In this document: piece after piece, positions 11,628-24,363 of the stretch | Layout of the letters: each line of letters opens with the position of its first letter | Numbering within the stretch: the stretch's first letter is position 1 | Origin: Rotaria sp. Silwood1 | Lineage: Eukaryota; Rotifera; Eurotatoria; Philodinida; Philodinidae | Direction: 5' to 3' | Assembly (NCBI GenBank): GCA_905250075.1 | Contig: CAJNOP010000024.1 | Span: 1,891,883-1,955,882, forward strand | DNA length: 64,000 nt | Made by a program: the position numbers and the translations under genes | The notes under the pieces: generated by a model | The model's input: the letters and a program-made list of their open reading frames with translations, nothing else | What the model was told of the DNA's origin: nothing | Databases searched by the model: none

Positions 11628-12852
11628 TTAATCTTTATGTAAAAGCCAAATACATGTTTGACCAATACCTGTCATTGAAATTACGTGATAACCAAGTGTT
11701 TCCAGTTTATCAAGAACAACACGTGCACAATCATTTGTACGATATTCAGAACTAAAATACAAGAATATTTATGGTTGATTGATATAGGAGGCTAGCTGAA
11801 AGTTTCTAAACAATCCTAGATTGAGTATATTGGAAGTTAGAAAAAATTATTAGAAATTTATCGCAAGAAGAATAGTTGTTTTTCTGATTTTCGCCTTTTA
11901 AACGTAAAATGATCCTACGTCACAACTCTGCTATTGTTTAGCAGATTAACCAAAACTCTCCATCCTTGAGCCATTTGGCAAAGTAAGATTTTGCTTTTTC
12001 AGAAATCTTTTTTGAGTTCTTTCAAAAGTTACACAATAATTCTAAGCATATATCCTGAAAGTATACGAAAAATGATCCAATATTTTGTCAAGAAACTTTT
12101 GGCCCACTCCTAAAATAAAGAATCATAAATACTTCAATCATAGCTAGAATCAAGTGATTTAATTCATCTATCGTACCGATGAAATACGTTTTAGAGTATG
12201 AATTTTAATTTGAAATAATTTTTTTCTTATCTCATGTAACGAAAAACTTCTATTTCAGTCAAGTTAAGATGACAATATCCATTTTTTGTTGTGTATACCT
12301 GATCAAAAATGTAAATCAGAGACACAATCTTTGTTCGATAGCTTAAGTGCCAAGAGAACTATGTTATCCAAAGAATAAGTTCGTTAGCTTAAGCATAATT
12401 TATTTATGAAACGTGTAGGCAGTAATGTTCTATTGTAGAGATATTTTCCTAAGAAGTTGAGCTTCATTCACTGAATAACTACTACGTTCTCGTCTTAAAT
12501 AAATTTGAAAACTCATCTTTTCCGAGGCTTTTAGCATTTATTTATTTGCAATTATCATCGAAAGAGTAATAATGTTAGGAAAAAGAACGTGTCATCAAAT
12601 TGAACAAGATTAATTATGTAATAAGAATGATAAAAAAAACTAATTCGAGACAACATCATCATCAACATTAGTTGCATTTTCTATAAATAAATCAAATGAT
12701 AAAATATTCAAATTAACTTACAAATTGTTGCATTTTTCATGAAAAAGTTGAGCACCTAAATAGGCCATAATTTCTGGATCTACTCGTTCATCACCTACAA
12801 TAGTTGGACCTGATTCAAGACGAATTCTCGTACTAACAAATAAATGAGGCAT
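11628..12852 (-). CDS. GCHFR: GTP cyclohydrolase I feedback regulatory protein (GFRP)
   Basis: Two exons on the minus strand: 12852-12722 (start codon at 12852-12850, starts MPHLFVSTRIRLESGPT) and 11751-11628 (ends GIGQTCIWLLHKD, stop at 11630-11628). The 970-bp intron has GTAAGT and TTTTAG borders and interrupts the codon for F44 after base 2. Total 84 aa, the same length as human GFRP. Conserved stretches are GPTIVGDE, DPEIM..LGA, the NNF/EY junction, RVVLDKLE..GY and VISMTGIGQT. GFRP forms pentamers on the faces of decameric GTP cyclohydrolase I. It mediates inhibition by tetrahydrobiopterin and stimulation by phenylalanine, and so sets the supply of cofactor for aromatic amino-acid hydroxylases and nitric-oxide synthase. 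The exons are too short to appear as long open frames. Confidence 0.93.
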
Positions 12853-14935
12853 ATCTAAAAAAAAGAAATCAATAAAATATATTTTCATTGTGAAGAACGA
12901 AAAACAAAAGAAATATTAAAAGACGATCTTTTAAGTTCGAAATCCAATAATTAGTCATTAATGCATTAATATCTCGTATTCATTTTATGGTTTTATAAGA
13001 TGTTCACCTAAATCAAATTAATCATTTAAACAGTATTGCAAAAATTGAAAAATATGCATCGCGTTTTACAACATCAACTCGTAAATGATTATCTTTGAAA
13101 TGTATCTAACATAATTCTGTTCTAGAAAGCACTTCCAAGACAATTATATCATAGAACCAAGCGTCTGACTTTAATAAACAGAAGCAGAACTAAGTCTGTA
13201 AAAAATGTCAAATTCTATCGGATCGTATTACCGATTTGTAAAGCAATGTTCAAGCTACAAATTTCGTTAACCTGAAAAGTCGGTATTTTTCAATTATTTA
13301 GGACTACATGTACCTAATTTCGAACTCTTTAATTAACAAGATTTAAAGAATGAAATTGTTCTAAAATAGAGTCTTTTGCTATAACTATGAGTTTCGAAGA
13401 CAATCAATCACCATCTCTAGAAGACATACATAACTCAATTCATTTTGCATTATTCGTTTGAAATATATCAAATCATAGAAAATTTGCAGCGAAAAAAAAT
13501 AATTCAAAAAATATTTTTTCCGTTGTAATATTTTGTCTTTTTCACAGAAGCTTATTAGTATAGTCTTGTTTGGAGCTGACATGTGGAACTCACATACATG
13601 TTCGCACATTGAACATTTCCTTACTATTAGTACTGCACATATTAGTACCTTAGAACTTTTGTAAGATATTATTTAATTATCTATGTCATCTTCGTAATAA
13701 CTATTTTATAATACAGTATGAGTGATTTATTTTTAGGTTCTCTTTGAAAGCATATTCTTATTATGATTGTCATATATTTCTCGAATATTAACAACAAAAA
13801 TGTTATGTATTTTATTTAAAATAGAATATCCTATTCGAATATTAATTATTTCTTTTTATCGTAAACTCAACATATCTTTGCAATCTTTCGATTAGAAAAT
13901 CAATTTTATAACTTACAAGTAATGACTCTCGTTAATTCATCCTTTTTTGCAACATATCTTCGGATTTAATTTAGATAACATTTTCAGCTTCAGTTACATT
14001 GCTTTTTGCCTGAAAAAACAATCATTTTTTTGGAAGAGAAAACAAAAGAGTATTTTTGTACCCAAATAACCTTATCCTACTGTGTTCTATAAACATGGAA
14101 CTTACTCATTGACTTTTTTCATATTCTTTTGTTCAAGAAGATTTTTAAGTAAAGCATTCAATACATCACCTCAAAATTGATCAACATTTGAATCAATATT
14201 TGTTGCTTTTTTCAGAGCAGTGCATTAAAAAATTTATGCAAAACCATCTTGAGTTTTCACTCAATAGTCGAAAAAATTCATCTATAGAGTATATTGTTGA
14301 TAGTCAATTACAAGTATGATTTGGTGAAACGTTGATGTTAAACATCGATGCCTTGAAAGTTTTTATGGCATTAATATGTGAAGAAGCCATTTTTTTTTCT
14401 TTTATCATTAGAAATCGAGTAAGAGTGGCTATCTGTTGCGTATGACTCAAGACATGACAATATGTAAATGAATAGAAGAAAACAGATGCCAATCCATTAC
14501 AAGCTGTTGCAAAGAACACAACTCAATAATCATGACATACAAAACATATATTATAATATCTACAAAGATTATTTTCTCTTTCTTTTTAAGCATAAATTAT
14601 TTAATATTTCATGAATAAAATAAGAATAAAACAATATGGACAAGTTGCGTTCATAGTTATGCGGCAAAAATACTCAATTTATTCTTTGGAATTTGTAATC
14701 TTGTTAATAAATGCCATCTAGAACAAAAATTAAAAAATCTAACGTGAAGAATCTTTTGAAACAAAAATGTTCTTGAATGTCAATTATTTGAATAGCTTTC
14801 TCGCATAATCAATGAAGTTCTATGAAAAAATTTTCATTTATGTGTGCTTTTGCTAATGGTTTGAAAAATGACACATTATTGACTTGAAAACATTAAGAAA
14901 ACTCATATTGTCATTAGAATAATGACAATGTCAGT
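12853..14935. other. Intergenic, no gene seen
   Basis: AT-rich, upstream of GCHFR. A minus-strand frame at 14519-14304 has a hydrophobic segment followed by TRFLMIKEK but no family could be assigned. No RNA gene or clear promoter was seen. Confidence 0.35.
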
Positions 14936-15345
14936 AAGTTTAACCGAAAGAAAAAAAGCGGCTCGAGTATTCTTGCTTTCGGTTGCGAATAATAGAATCT
15001 ATTTTTCTCTTTTCTTTTCAAGTATTTCTCATGTATTTCATTCTATTTACCACAATGAATTTCTTTTATGTACTAAATAAATGTAATATCAGTGCCTCTG
15101 GTAGTAATTATAATGAATTGATCTGTTAGATCACATTAATGGCTTCGTATTTTCATATGACAACAATAGACATCACTGATTATTGCGTGTATTTTGAAAA
15201 ATAGATCATGTTACATTAGAATACATTATATCTAGTAGAAGACACACTATGTCAGAACTTATATTGTTTTCAGAAAACATCTTCTGAATAAAGAACATTA
15301 ACACAACATAGTGATCGTCATTCTTCATGAGAGTATTTCTGAAAA
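14936..15345. repeat. Diverged dispersed repeat, copy 1
   Basis: Shares AGTAAGTTTAACCGAAAGAA, GGCTTCGTATTTTCATAT and ATAGATCATG, in the same order and orientation, with 19437-20000. On the minus strand both copies keep traces of the same peptide (MKIRSH, CDLTDQF and ITTR; also ISSD..CLLLD), with stops, so an old coding sequence or transposon fragment was duplicated. The family is unknown. Confidence 0.55.
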
Positions 15346-16912
15346 ACAAGTTATTGTGAATATCCATTATATTTACAGCAGCAGGTCCTAACACTCTATT
15401 ATATATGTCAATAAAATCACAAAAAATTGATATTGATTATTTTTAAAGGTTATAACTTGACCAATTCACACTTTTTATGTTGATCAACTGACAATTGTGG
15501 TAAATTAATAGATCACTACCTATGATCGTTGACATTTTGAGTATAGATTCTTTTCTACGCAAAAATCAAACACTGCACTATGTAAAACATTTGCAAGTCA
15601 TTCAAAATATGACGAAGCCTTTGGAATATTCTAGGACTCTAAGAAAGCATTCTGATGCTGATTGTTCTCAATTGCTTAAGTCTGTGATGGCGAACGAAAA
15701 AAGGAAGTCGGAAAGCTTCGACTTGAAACTTAGGGTGCGGGTTACAACGATACCTACATACACACCTTGTTTTGATTCTTGTTCTTTCTTCTGTAGAAAA
15801 GCATCACCTATCTCAAATGTTAATATTTCGTTGATGAAGAGTTTTTTCTTTCCTTATTGGTTTTACCTCAGTCATCATTGACTCTCAGCGATAAACCGAG
15901 TTCGTTGAAGAGGTGAGAAGCTATCATATAAATGAGTAGTCAAAAAGCGAAACAACATTCATTTTCTATTATTCTTACTCTTTTGCAGGTAGATGGGGAT
16001 AACAAGAAGTAACAAGTTTTTATTTCATTCTGATATTCTCTCCCTCTTTGATTTTACAGCAGTTGTTGCTCTCTCATGGATACACAGATATCAGTGAAGA
16101 GGTGAATAGAAATAACAGAAAGGGATAGCCACAAGCCAACAGAACCTTCTTTATTGATTGTGTTCATTCACTGATTGGCAGATTTAATGATAGCTAGCTG
16201 TCTAGTGTCTTGTCATTATGAACACTTTCTTATTTTTGCCTATTACGGCAATGATGACATTAACGCAGTCGAATTTCTTTTTATACATATGTACAATAGT
16301 CGGATATAGAAAGGGCTAACAAGTTAGCATGAAGTTCAGTGTTAGTTTGTTTCTTTGTTATGGCATGCCTAAACACAAAGAAGACAGCTTTCAATTATTA
16401 TTTCTTTGAATTATTCTTTTTCTATTCGTTCTTAAATAAGAGTGGCAGCGTATTGCACGTGAACAAAGTTGTTAGCATCGAGCAACATAGGACCAATTTA
16501 GATATAGATGTCAGGATCAATATTTATTTTGTATTTTGATCCTATAAAGAGCACACGTACAAAGTGTCGAATTTCGTTTCAGGAAGAAGACATCAACCAA
16601 TAAGAGAAGGAAACGAAACGAAGTAAAGCACACTATCCGTTTCTATTCTTTTTCTAATAGTAGTTGCACTGTGTTGACAGTCAGTTCACACTGATTTTTT
16701 TGTTCATGCTATGTTTATTCGTCCGTCACAAACCATAGTTTTCTAGTACCTGAAGTAAAGGGATTCTGTTGTATTGCTCGTAAAATGGTGAAAAATGTTG
16801 ATTAATTGCAAAAAACCAAAACAGTAGAATGCAAGAAGCAGCAAAAGAGTGTGGAATGGGTTTGAGTGAAAATATAAAGAATATTCACACCTCACACCCA
16901 AATCATTAGGGA
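15346..16912. other. Intergenic, no supported gene
   Basis: A plus-strand open frame of 119 codons at 15522-15881 is the longest here. It has no recognisable domain, no splice context and ordinary AT-rich composition, so it is not called. Nothing else was seen. Confidence 0.35.
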
Positions 16913-17000
16913 TCAGAGATGGACGAGCCGCGGTGTAAAACCGCCCCGTCCCGCGGCGGGGCGGTGCTAAAACTTGACGGGGCGGGGCGGTGACGGTGCA
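16913..17000. repeat. GC-rich repeat patch, possible hAT-type end
   Basis: Starts CAGAGATGGACGAGCCGCGG and continues with GGGGCGG and CCGCCCC units in both orientations, a sharp jump in GC against the surrounding DNA. The first bases resemble a hAT terminal repeat and the rest a self-complementary subterminal region. The other end of an element was not found. Confidence 0.45.
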
Positions 17001-18194
17001 TGACGAAATTTCACGGTTTCCCCGCCTTTGTATAATCTTGATTTCTTAAATATACTCAGATCTTTAGAGACATCTTTTAAAAATTTTTTCAAACTAAACT
17101 AATCAGTAAAACAGCTTGTTAGCGCAGCTCTAGAGGAGCTAAAACGTGGAACTCACATATATTTTTTTAATTTTTTTGTCCTGATGCCTAATTTTTAAAT
17201 TGTAAAATACCTTTTTTCCGAATACGTATGAAATCATTGATATATTACATAAAAACTAGAGCCTTTTATGCGCTGTTGCTGAGGTCTGTCATGGTGGGGG
17301 TCAGGGTTGCCAGGTCGAAAATTAAAAAAATCAGAAAAATTTTTCTAAAAATCGGGAAAATGTCGGAATTTTTGTTCTCGAAATCGGAAGAAAATCAGAA
17401 AGTATTTTTCCATGCTTAAATAACTAGTCTATATATTTTCAATAGCTTCAATATCCTTTATCTTGCTTCTGTTCATCTTTTCGAAGAAATATCGGAAATG
17501 ATATTTCATAAAGAATTAAAGAAAATATCGATTACACAGTTCATTCATGATTAAGAAAGCTACATAAGTCATTTGAACAGGATCACATTATTTTTATCAA
17601 AATGCTATAACCAACTTGACGAAACAATAGAATCTGCATTGTAAATTCATACACACATGCATTTCACAAAATTTGTGCAAAAGAAACTACGACTTATTCT
17701 GTATAATGTTCGTTTTTGTTCATACTTTTTTATTAGCTCGAATACTCTTCAAAATATCAGGTTGAGGTAACAGATATTCATAAAAATGTCCACAAGTATA
17801 ACAGAATTCATTCCGATTTTCAATTCTGCAACAGCTAAATTAGTACCCATACGATTATGATTAGTTTTATTATATCTGTGATGAAACAAAAAAGCTCAAA
17901 AACGAAAATGTTCTTAATTATCAGGATAGTAAACGAACAGAGAAAGTTAGTTCAATAGTGTGATCAGGAATGTGTCGATAGGCATGAAGCAAATTAAATA
18001 TTATTCGAAGGTCCATACTAAGGTTTCCGACTACTATGTATTACAAAATGTTTTTTATTATGTGCAGAAGCCCGTAGTATTATCCAGAAAACATCACGAG
18101 AAATTGATCTTGATGATGAGGTGAGAGTTTATGAGTTTATATAAGCAGATTCCAGTATCATCAAGTATGTTTAAAACATATACTAAACTATACA
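17001..18194. other. Intergenic, no gene seen
   Basis: AT-rich. A lysine/phenylalanine-rich open frame at 17228-17419 is low-complexity. No RNA genes or clear repeats were noted. Confidence 0.35.
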
Positions 18195-19110
18195 ATGAGC
18201 AGACCCAGGACGAATATTTCGGGTGCCGGATCCCGTCGGATCCTGTGGGAAATCTGGCTTAATCCGATAAATTCCGACGGGAATCCGACAGGATCCCTGT
18301 CGGAAGTTGTCGGAATCCTTGGTAGCGAAATCCAGTCGGATGTCGGATCCGACGATTTCCAACAGTCGCATCCGACAGTAGGAAGATCTTGGAAAGTACA
18401 GGATCCGACGGAATCCTACTAGATTTCTATAGATAAACCAGATATTACGTGCAGCACTCATTAGCTTTTTATTTTGCAATACTTAATATATATTGAGCTA
18501 ATTAGTCTGATAGGATGACTGAATGCCTGTTTTATCGTACTATTGCTATAATGTATCAGGTAAATATGATTTCTTTATCAGTTATAGTACTTATATGGCA
18601 CCGTGCGAGTACTATAACTGGTAAAAAAATCATAGTCACCTGATACATTATAGAAACAGCATGATAAAACTAAAATTAGGCCATTCCGTCAGACTAATCA
18701 GTGCCATCCCATTCGATTTAACGTTCTAAACAATCTAAAAATAAAAAATATAAATTATTTAAATAAATAAATACTTACTATTTGATTTATTGATTTATCA
18801 TTGTAAACAATCTAAAATAAAAAATAAAATTTATTTAAATAAATTTATACTTACTGTTTCATTTATCATTGGAAACAGTCTAAAAATAAAAAATTAAAAT
18901 AGGCAAAATTAGATGCTTTCATGTCATCGGTTTTCATCGAATCCGACAATTTCTGACTATCGGATCTCATCGGATCCTGTCGCCGGAATCCGACAGAATC
19001 CGACGACGTCCGACGTCGGAAATTAACGGATAATGAAGGTTTCCGACTGTCTGCAAGCGTCGGATAATCACGGATCCGATAGGATCCGGCAGGGTGAGTT
19101 CGACCTAGGG
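18195..19110. mobile_element. Inverted-repeat element with GGATCCGAC-rich arms and internal palindrome
   Basis: The left arm (about 18200-18420) and right arm (about 18945-19110) are GC-rich. Each is built of degenerate GGATCCGAC/GTCGGATCC units, and they sit in opposite orientation: TGCCGGATCC...TCGGATCC on the left matches the complement of GGATCCGATAGGATCCGGCA on the right. Between them lies a second, AT-rich palindrome centred near 18600 (arms about 18495-18595 and 18600-18705), then AT-rich spacer with a duplicated segment (about 18723-18780 and 18800-18895). No open frame encodes a transposase. It fits a non-autonomous foldback transposon. Confidence 0.6.
18495..18705. repeat. Imperfect palindrome inside the 18.2-19.1 kb element
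   Basis: ATAATGTATCAGGT, ATGATTT and AGTTATAGTACT on the left are mirrored by AGTACTATAACTG, AATCAT and ACCTGATACATTAT on the right, around GGCACCGTGCG. Arms are about 100 bp with several mismatches. Confidence 0.65.
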
Positions 19111-19436
19111 AGATATAAAATGCCTTAATGTTGAATAATCATGTCAGGATGTGATTCTTCTCTTGATTTACATCCACATCAACTAATCTCAAATAGATTT
19201 ATCACAAGCTTCAATCGAATAAATAACATGGGATGTTCTGGAATGCTAACTCATACAAAAGCAGCTATCAGTTAGTAGATTCTGTTCCTACGAGAAATTT
19301 GGTGAATAACGAAACCAGCTCATATAATCTAATATAGAACTGTTATACACCTAATAAAGAAACGATATTTTTAGACAATTATGAATGACTATTCTTCTTG
19401 TCATATACTGCATCATATCTTGAGAGTCACTGATGC
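19111..19436. other. Intergenic spacer, nothing recognised
   Basis: About 330 bp of AT-rich sequence between the inverted-repeat element and the second copy of the dispersed repeat. No feature seen. Confidence 0.4.
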
Positions 19437-20000
19437 TAGTAAGTTTAACCGAAAGAAGACAACTACTTCCGTATTCTTGCTTTCAGTTTGTGGATAATAA
19501 TATTTTTCTCTGTCATATGCTGGACAAATGTAACAACAGTACTTCTAGTAGTAATTAGACTGAATTGATCAGTTAGATCGCATGTATGGCTTCGTATTTT
19601 CATATAACAAAAATAGATATTGCTGATTGTTGTGTATATTTTGCAAAATAGATCATGATAGATTAAAAAATGCATCAGATCCAACAATAGACAAAGCATA
19701 TCAGAACTGATATTCAATAAAGAGAAGATATTTTAATAAATTATTTGACTGCATTAAAGTTCTTCGTCAATACATATGAAATTAACTTAACTACAAAATG
19801 TACAATTGATTGATTGGACTAAAATTTTTGTCTAAAGTAAAGAAAGTGTGATGAGAGAGAGTTTTAAAAGATTCGCAAACGAATATCTCTTTCGGAAAAC
19901 CTCGAAAATTTCATTTAATATCTTTTTTTTTTAGAAAAATATCTTCTGTATAAAGAATATCAACAGAACATAGTGACTATCATGCTTGATGAGAGCAATA
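19437..20000. repeat. Diverged dispersed repeat, copy 2
   Basis: Second copy of the repeat at 14936-15345, same orientation. It matches over 19437-19715, then carries about 200 bp absent from copy 1 (about 19720-19930), then matches again (ATATCTTCTGTATAAAGAAT, ACATAGTGACTATCAT). Minus-strand peptide traces shared with copy 1 suggest decayed coding sequence. Confidence 0.5.
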
Positions 20001-22825
20001 GCCTCAATTAAACGATTTAACCTACATGAATAAAAAAAGGAGACGAATTCATTTCTAAAGCTAAGATTAACAGGAATTGTTGAATTCGATCAATATATAA
20101 TACCAACTAATCGTCTATTTCATTAAAGAATATCATTCACGTATATTCTTTAAGATTAAACAAACAAGTGTTTTCACATGTAACCGACTCCTTACGTTTA
20201 TCACAATAAAAATATAAGCAACTAATAGATCTATCTTCAAACAAAGCGATCAATATTTAAAAGAATGGTTTACATGACACATGAGAATCGGTCATATAAT
20301 TGCTTCAGCATCGTCTTTATAAAATGTGATTACTAGATTTTATTAAAAAATCTTCTGATAATATCGGAACACTAAAGACCTGATAAAACATACCATCAAT
20401 GTTACACATAAAGCGTATTTGTCTTTGATAATATTACATAGATGGAAGTCAGACCAGATGTGGCTATTTGTGCCAAAGTCTTGCTAGCTTGTTAGCAACT
20501 CACTCTGATTTTTAATCAGATAAAATATGTATCATAAATCTCAGTCGTGACAATTAATCGAATATTGATGAAAACAGAATGTCTTTATTCAAAATTCAAA
20601 ATATCAATATTTTATAATTTAATTTCTTTAAATTTCACTACTTTGATTCTAAATCATCACGTAATAGCTATTAGCATCTCAAAATACAATAGAACAAATC
20701 TCTCATAAACTGAACATAGATTCTTGAATACACAGCATCAATGAGATGCACAATGGCAATATGTCATAGAAGACAAAATATAATATTTTTTCAAGTATAT
20801 GAAGTTCTTTTGTAAGAAGATAATATTTTTATTTCATTTATTGTAGTTTCAATTATTAAATTTCTTGAAAACCATATCGAGGGATAATACAACACAAATA
20901 TTTTTTTTTTATCAAAATTGATTTTCGGATTATTTCATGTAAAATATAATAAATACTCTATCAAGTTATTGAGAGATGGAGTAAAGCTCGTACTGTTTGG
21001 CAAATAATATCAACTTTCTTTATTATGCATTCTATTCTAATTTATTGTGCATACTTTAAAAAAAAGAAGTAAATCCATTTCAAAACTGAAAATAATATTC
21101 TTAACCAAATTGTAATATAATATATGAAATTAAAATTTTCCGAACTATTAAATCAAATATTTCAGCAATAACATTATTCTTCGTTTACAACATAATTATT
21201 CAATACGTTTATATTTTCAAAAAAAAAAATACACACAGTCATTGTTTAAAATCACATACATAAAGAAAAAGCATTTTTCATGAATAATCAATTTAGTGTT
21301 TGTTTGTCTAACGATCAAGTTTCTTTTCTATTTTGCAAATAAATATACTTTGGCCTGGTATTCAACACAATGTTTTAACGTATAAAGAAAAAAAAGTACA
21401 TTATAATTATCCAGATCTCCCATTTCGAATCGATCGAAAATCAATCTAATCCATTTAACATTTGTTCTAATTGTTTTTAAATGAAATGAACTTTGTAATT
21501 ATTTATTCTTTGTCGGTTTTTTTCTTCGAGTTTGAATATTAACATTTATTAGGAGACAAAAAAAAAGTTCTAAACACATACATGTGAACTTTAACGTAGC
21601 ATTAAAGAGAATAAGAGTAGGTAAAAAAAAACCAACATACGTCTCACTTTTAAACTATCACATAAAATAAAAGTTAAATTTATATGGATCTTTTTTTTAT
21701 TTACTATTCAAATATTGAATAGAATATTAGAAAATAATTGAGAAGAAAAAATCATTTTCTGAAGGGCACTAGGAACTATTTGCTAAAGGAATAGATATAC
21801 GTAACCATTGACATTCAATTTTTAACATGCGAAAAAAAAAAAGAAATTTGCATAAATTATATGGTAGTTTATTGTGATTATAACAAATATTTATGCACGA
21901 AAGATTGATAAAGAATATAAAGTATTATCATCTTTATTCGAAGGTCTGATTATTGAAGCTATCAAGATTTGCTTTTGCTATTCTAAAGAAGTCAACCTTG
22001 ATTTTTTTTTTTGTTCTAAAAACAAACTACAAGTATAAAGATGTTTTTATAGGAATTCAGTGTCAAAAAAACTTTTTTTCTCTGAAGCAAACTCGCTTTG
22101 AATATTTCATAATCAACTTGATTATATCTAACAGCAATAGGTTATTTATATAAAAGAAAAGATATAGTCAAATTTTTATCTTTTATTCTAATCATTATAA
22201 TCTCTAGATACTTTATCATATAATGTTCGCCTCAACTTGATGATAAAAGAGACGAAAAGAAAAAAAAAATCATTTATCGAGTATGACTTTAAAGTTAACT
22301 TCTACTTGATCATATTCGAATACATTTATTTAATTGTCAGAAAGACAACGATCAACTTGACTAAATATTCTCGCATGTCTACTGATGTTTATCACCTTTG
22401 CTGTTCTTTTTTACCAATGCCGTACACTTGACATATATATATATATATAAAACTTGAATAAAAATTTACTCAAAAAAAAAAAAAAAAAAAACAGAAAATG
22501 TCTTTTTATTTCAAGTATTTATGCAAACTGATACATTTTTTTAAAGATGAACACAAAAAAAAACGAGAAACAGAGAGATTCAAAATATTGAAGAAAACTG
22601 GACTAAAATATAAAACCATGTCTCTCTTCAAGGCGATGAATACATTTGACACGTAGCATTGAAAAAACAAGAAGAAGAATACAGTGATCAAAAAAAAACA
22701 TAGAGAAGAGGTATACGTTTCTTTTTGTCTTTTCTTTTATTCCATGATATTTAGATCTGACACGCTTAAACAAAAAAATAATAATATATAAAAAAAAAAA
22801 AAAAAAAAAAAAAGCTAAAAATGAA
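20001..22825. other. Intergenic, no gene seen
   Basis: Very AT-rich with long A- and T-runs, a (TA)n tract at about 22434-22449 and an A-run at about 22790-22813. Open frames at 21953-22431 are K/F/I-rich and not credible. The last part is the 3' flank of the DDIT4-like gene; TTTATT at 22736-22741 is a candidate poly(A) signal for it. Confidence 0.4.
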
Positions 22826-23603
22826 TTATGCCATTGAATTAACAAAAGCTCGTTTTGGTTCAGCTGTTTTATAAAAGACATTTTTAATNNNNNNNNNNAT
22901 CTTCATGTAAATCAATTTCAATTTCAAATGTTGTTTTTTGTTTTGGATTTATTTGTATTATTGGTAAATATTTTGTTATTGTTGTTGTCATATTAGGTGA
23001 TAATAATGTTAATTTTATTTTTATTTGTGCACCCATTATACCAAATGGTTCTTCAGCTGACATAATTAAACATTGTCTTGCAATATTTCGAATATGATTA
23101 CATGGAAGAAATAAATTATCACATGATAAATGTTTGATTTTACTTTCACGTAATGTTGTTAATAAACGTTTTGATACAAGTAATAAATGTTCTTCACGTA
23201 AATCAAGTTCAGGATCATAATTAAATGTTGATTGCTGTTGTTGTTGTTGATTGATATCCATTTTGCTATCTTTATTATTATTTATTGAATTTCCATAGGA
23301 TATATGTTTAAATAAATTAACAACACGAGTTTTAATTTTTTGAAGAATATTTTTATTTTCAATTATTGTTGAATGATGTGATGGAATTGTATTTGAACGT
23401 TGATTTATTGTTTGATTAAAATATGTATGTAAAGTATTGGATGATGAACTATATTTTTTTTCAATCAATGATGAATTCATTGTTGATGATAATGTATGTT
23501 GTGTTGGACATGATGCATTACGTGTAAATTGAGGATGACTAACCGATACTATTGATGATGAACCAGCTTGTTGTGTTGATGTTGACGACGATGGTAGTGT
23601 CAT
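22826..23603 (-). CDS. DDIT4: DDIT4/REDD1-like mTORC1 inhibitor, broken by an assembly gap
   Basis: Minus strand, start codon at 23603-23601. An open frame of 235 codons runs to the gap at 22898-22889, and a further 20 residues plus stop resume after it (22888-22826). The first 130 residues are Ser/Thr/Asn/Gln-rich with a short poly-Gln run. The conserved part has LLTTLRES, LFLPCNHIRNIARQCL, EEPFGIMGAQIKI and a Thr-rich strand before the gap, then IKNVFYKTAEPK after it. This is the layout of REDD1/scylla: ...LxPxxL...SxEPxGxxGA..., ending in VIKxKLYS. REDD proteins are stress-induced and block mTORC1 through TSC1/TSC2. The 10 Ns are out of frame with both sides, so the gap size is a placeholder; by comparison with the family about 30 residues are missing. 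A 3' splice site (TTCTAG) just upstream suggests a 5'-UTR intron. Confidence 0.83.
22889..22898. other. Assembly gap (10 N) inside the DDIT4-like coding sequence
   Basis: Ten unknown bases. The sequence on either side encodes consecutive parts of one conserved domain only if the real gap length is a multiple of three, so ten cannot be the true size. Confidence 0.9.
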
Positions 23604-24363
23604 TGTTGTCAATCTAGAATATCATTTTACATAAGTTTAGTGGGATTTTTTTTTTTTGTTGTTGTACTTCACTTGTAATTTTATTCTAACCGATCTACTC
23701 TATTTACCCACCTCTCTCGCTTCCGCCACCTGGTCTTCTTTCTTTCGGTTCAATACACAAGATCATTAGAATTGAATCCCAATGTGCATATTCATACATC
23801 TCAAGAGATTAGAAATGAAAAGATTGAATGTCTAGTGTATAATAGCTGAGAATTAAATTTTAGAAAAGACGTTACTTTTCTATATGATACACAATAACAA
23901 ACGACTGACTATTTAAAAGAATGCTTAATATCAATTAGACATTGATATTAATCAAGAGGTAGCTTTCTTAATGCAATGTTTTTCTTTTTATGGTTCGTAA
24001 CGAGAAATGTATATAATATATATGTGTGTGTCTGTATGTGTTTTTTTTTTCTACCTAAAAATCAGTCTTACTGCATATACGAAACGACAAACTATAGTGA
24101 TAAATCAAAACGACAAAAAAACCTATTTCGACAAGTTGAAAATATTGAGTAAAAAAAAAAAGAAAAATGTATTTTAATAGGTGTATAACCTTCAGTTATA
24201 ATTTTTTTATGACTAATTGACTTGATCAAGATGGAAAATTATTTTTAATTAGACAAATTTGTTCAAGGTGATTTTTATTATAAATAATATTTGTCGATAC
24301 TATCATAAGTCAATAGAACAGTAGATGGAATGTCATTTTTCTATGTTTTGTTTTAAGACTTAC

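Noticed and set aside
15522-15881. 119-codon open frame
   Set aside because: No domain, no splice context and no similarity recognised; chance length is plausible for this composition.
18183-18479. Overlapping open frames on both strands
   Set aside because: They are translations of the GGATCCGAC repeat arm, which keeps several frames open by its unit structure.
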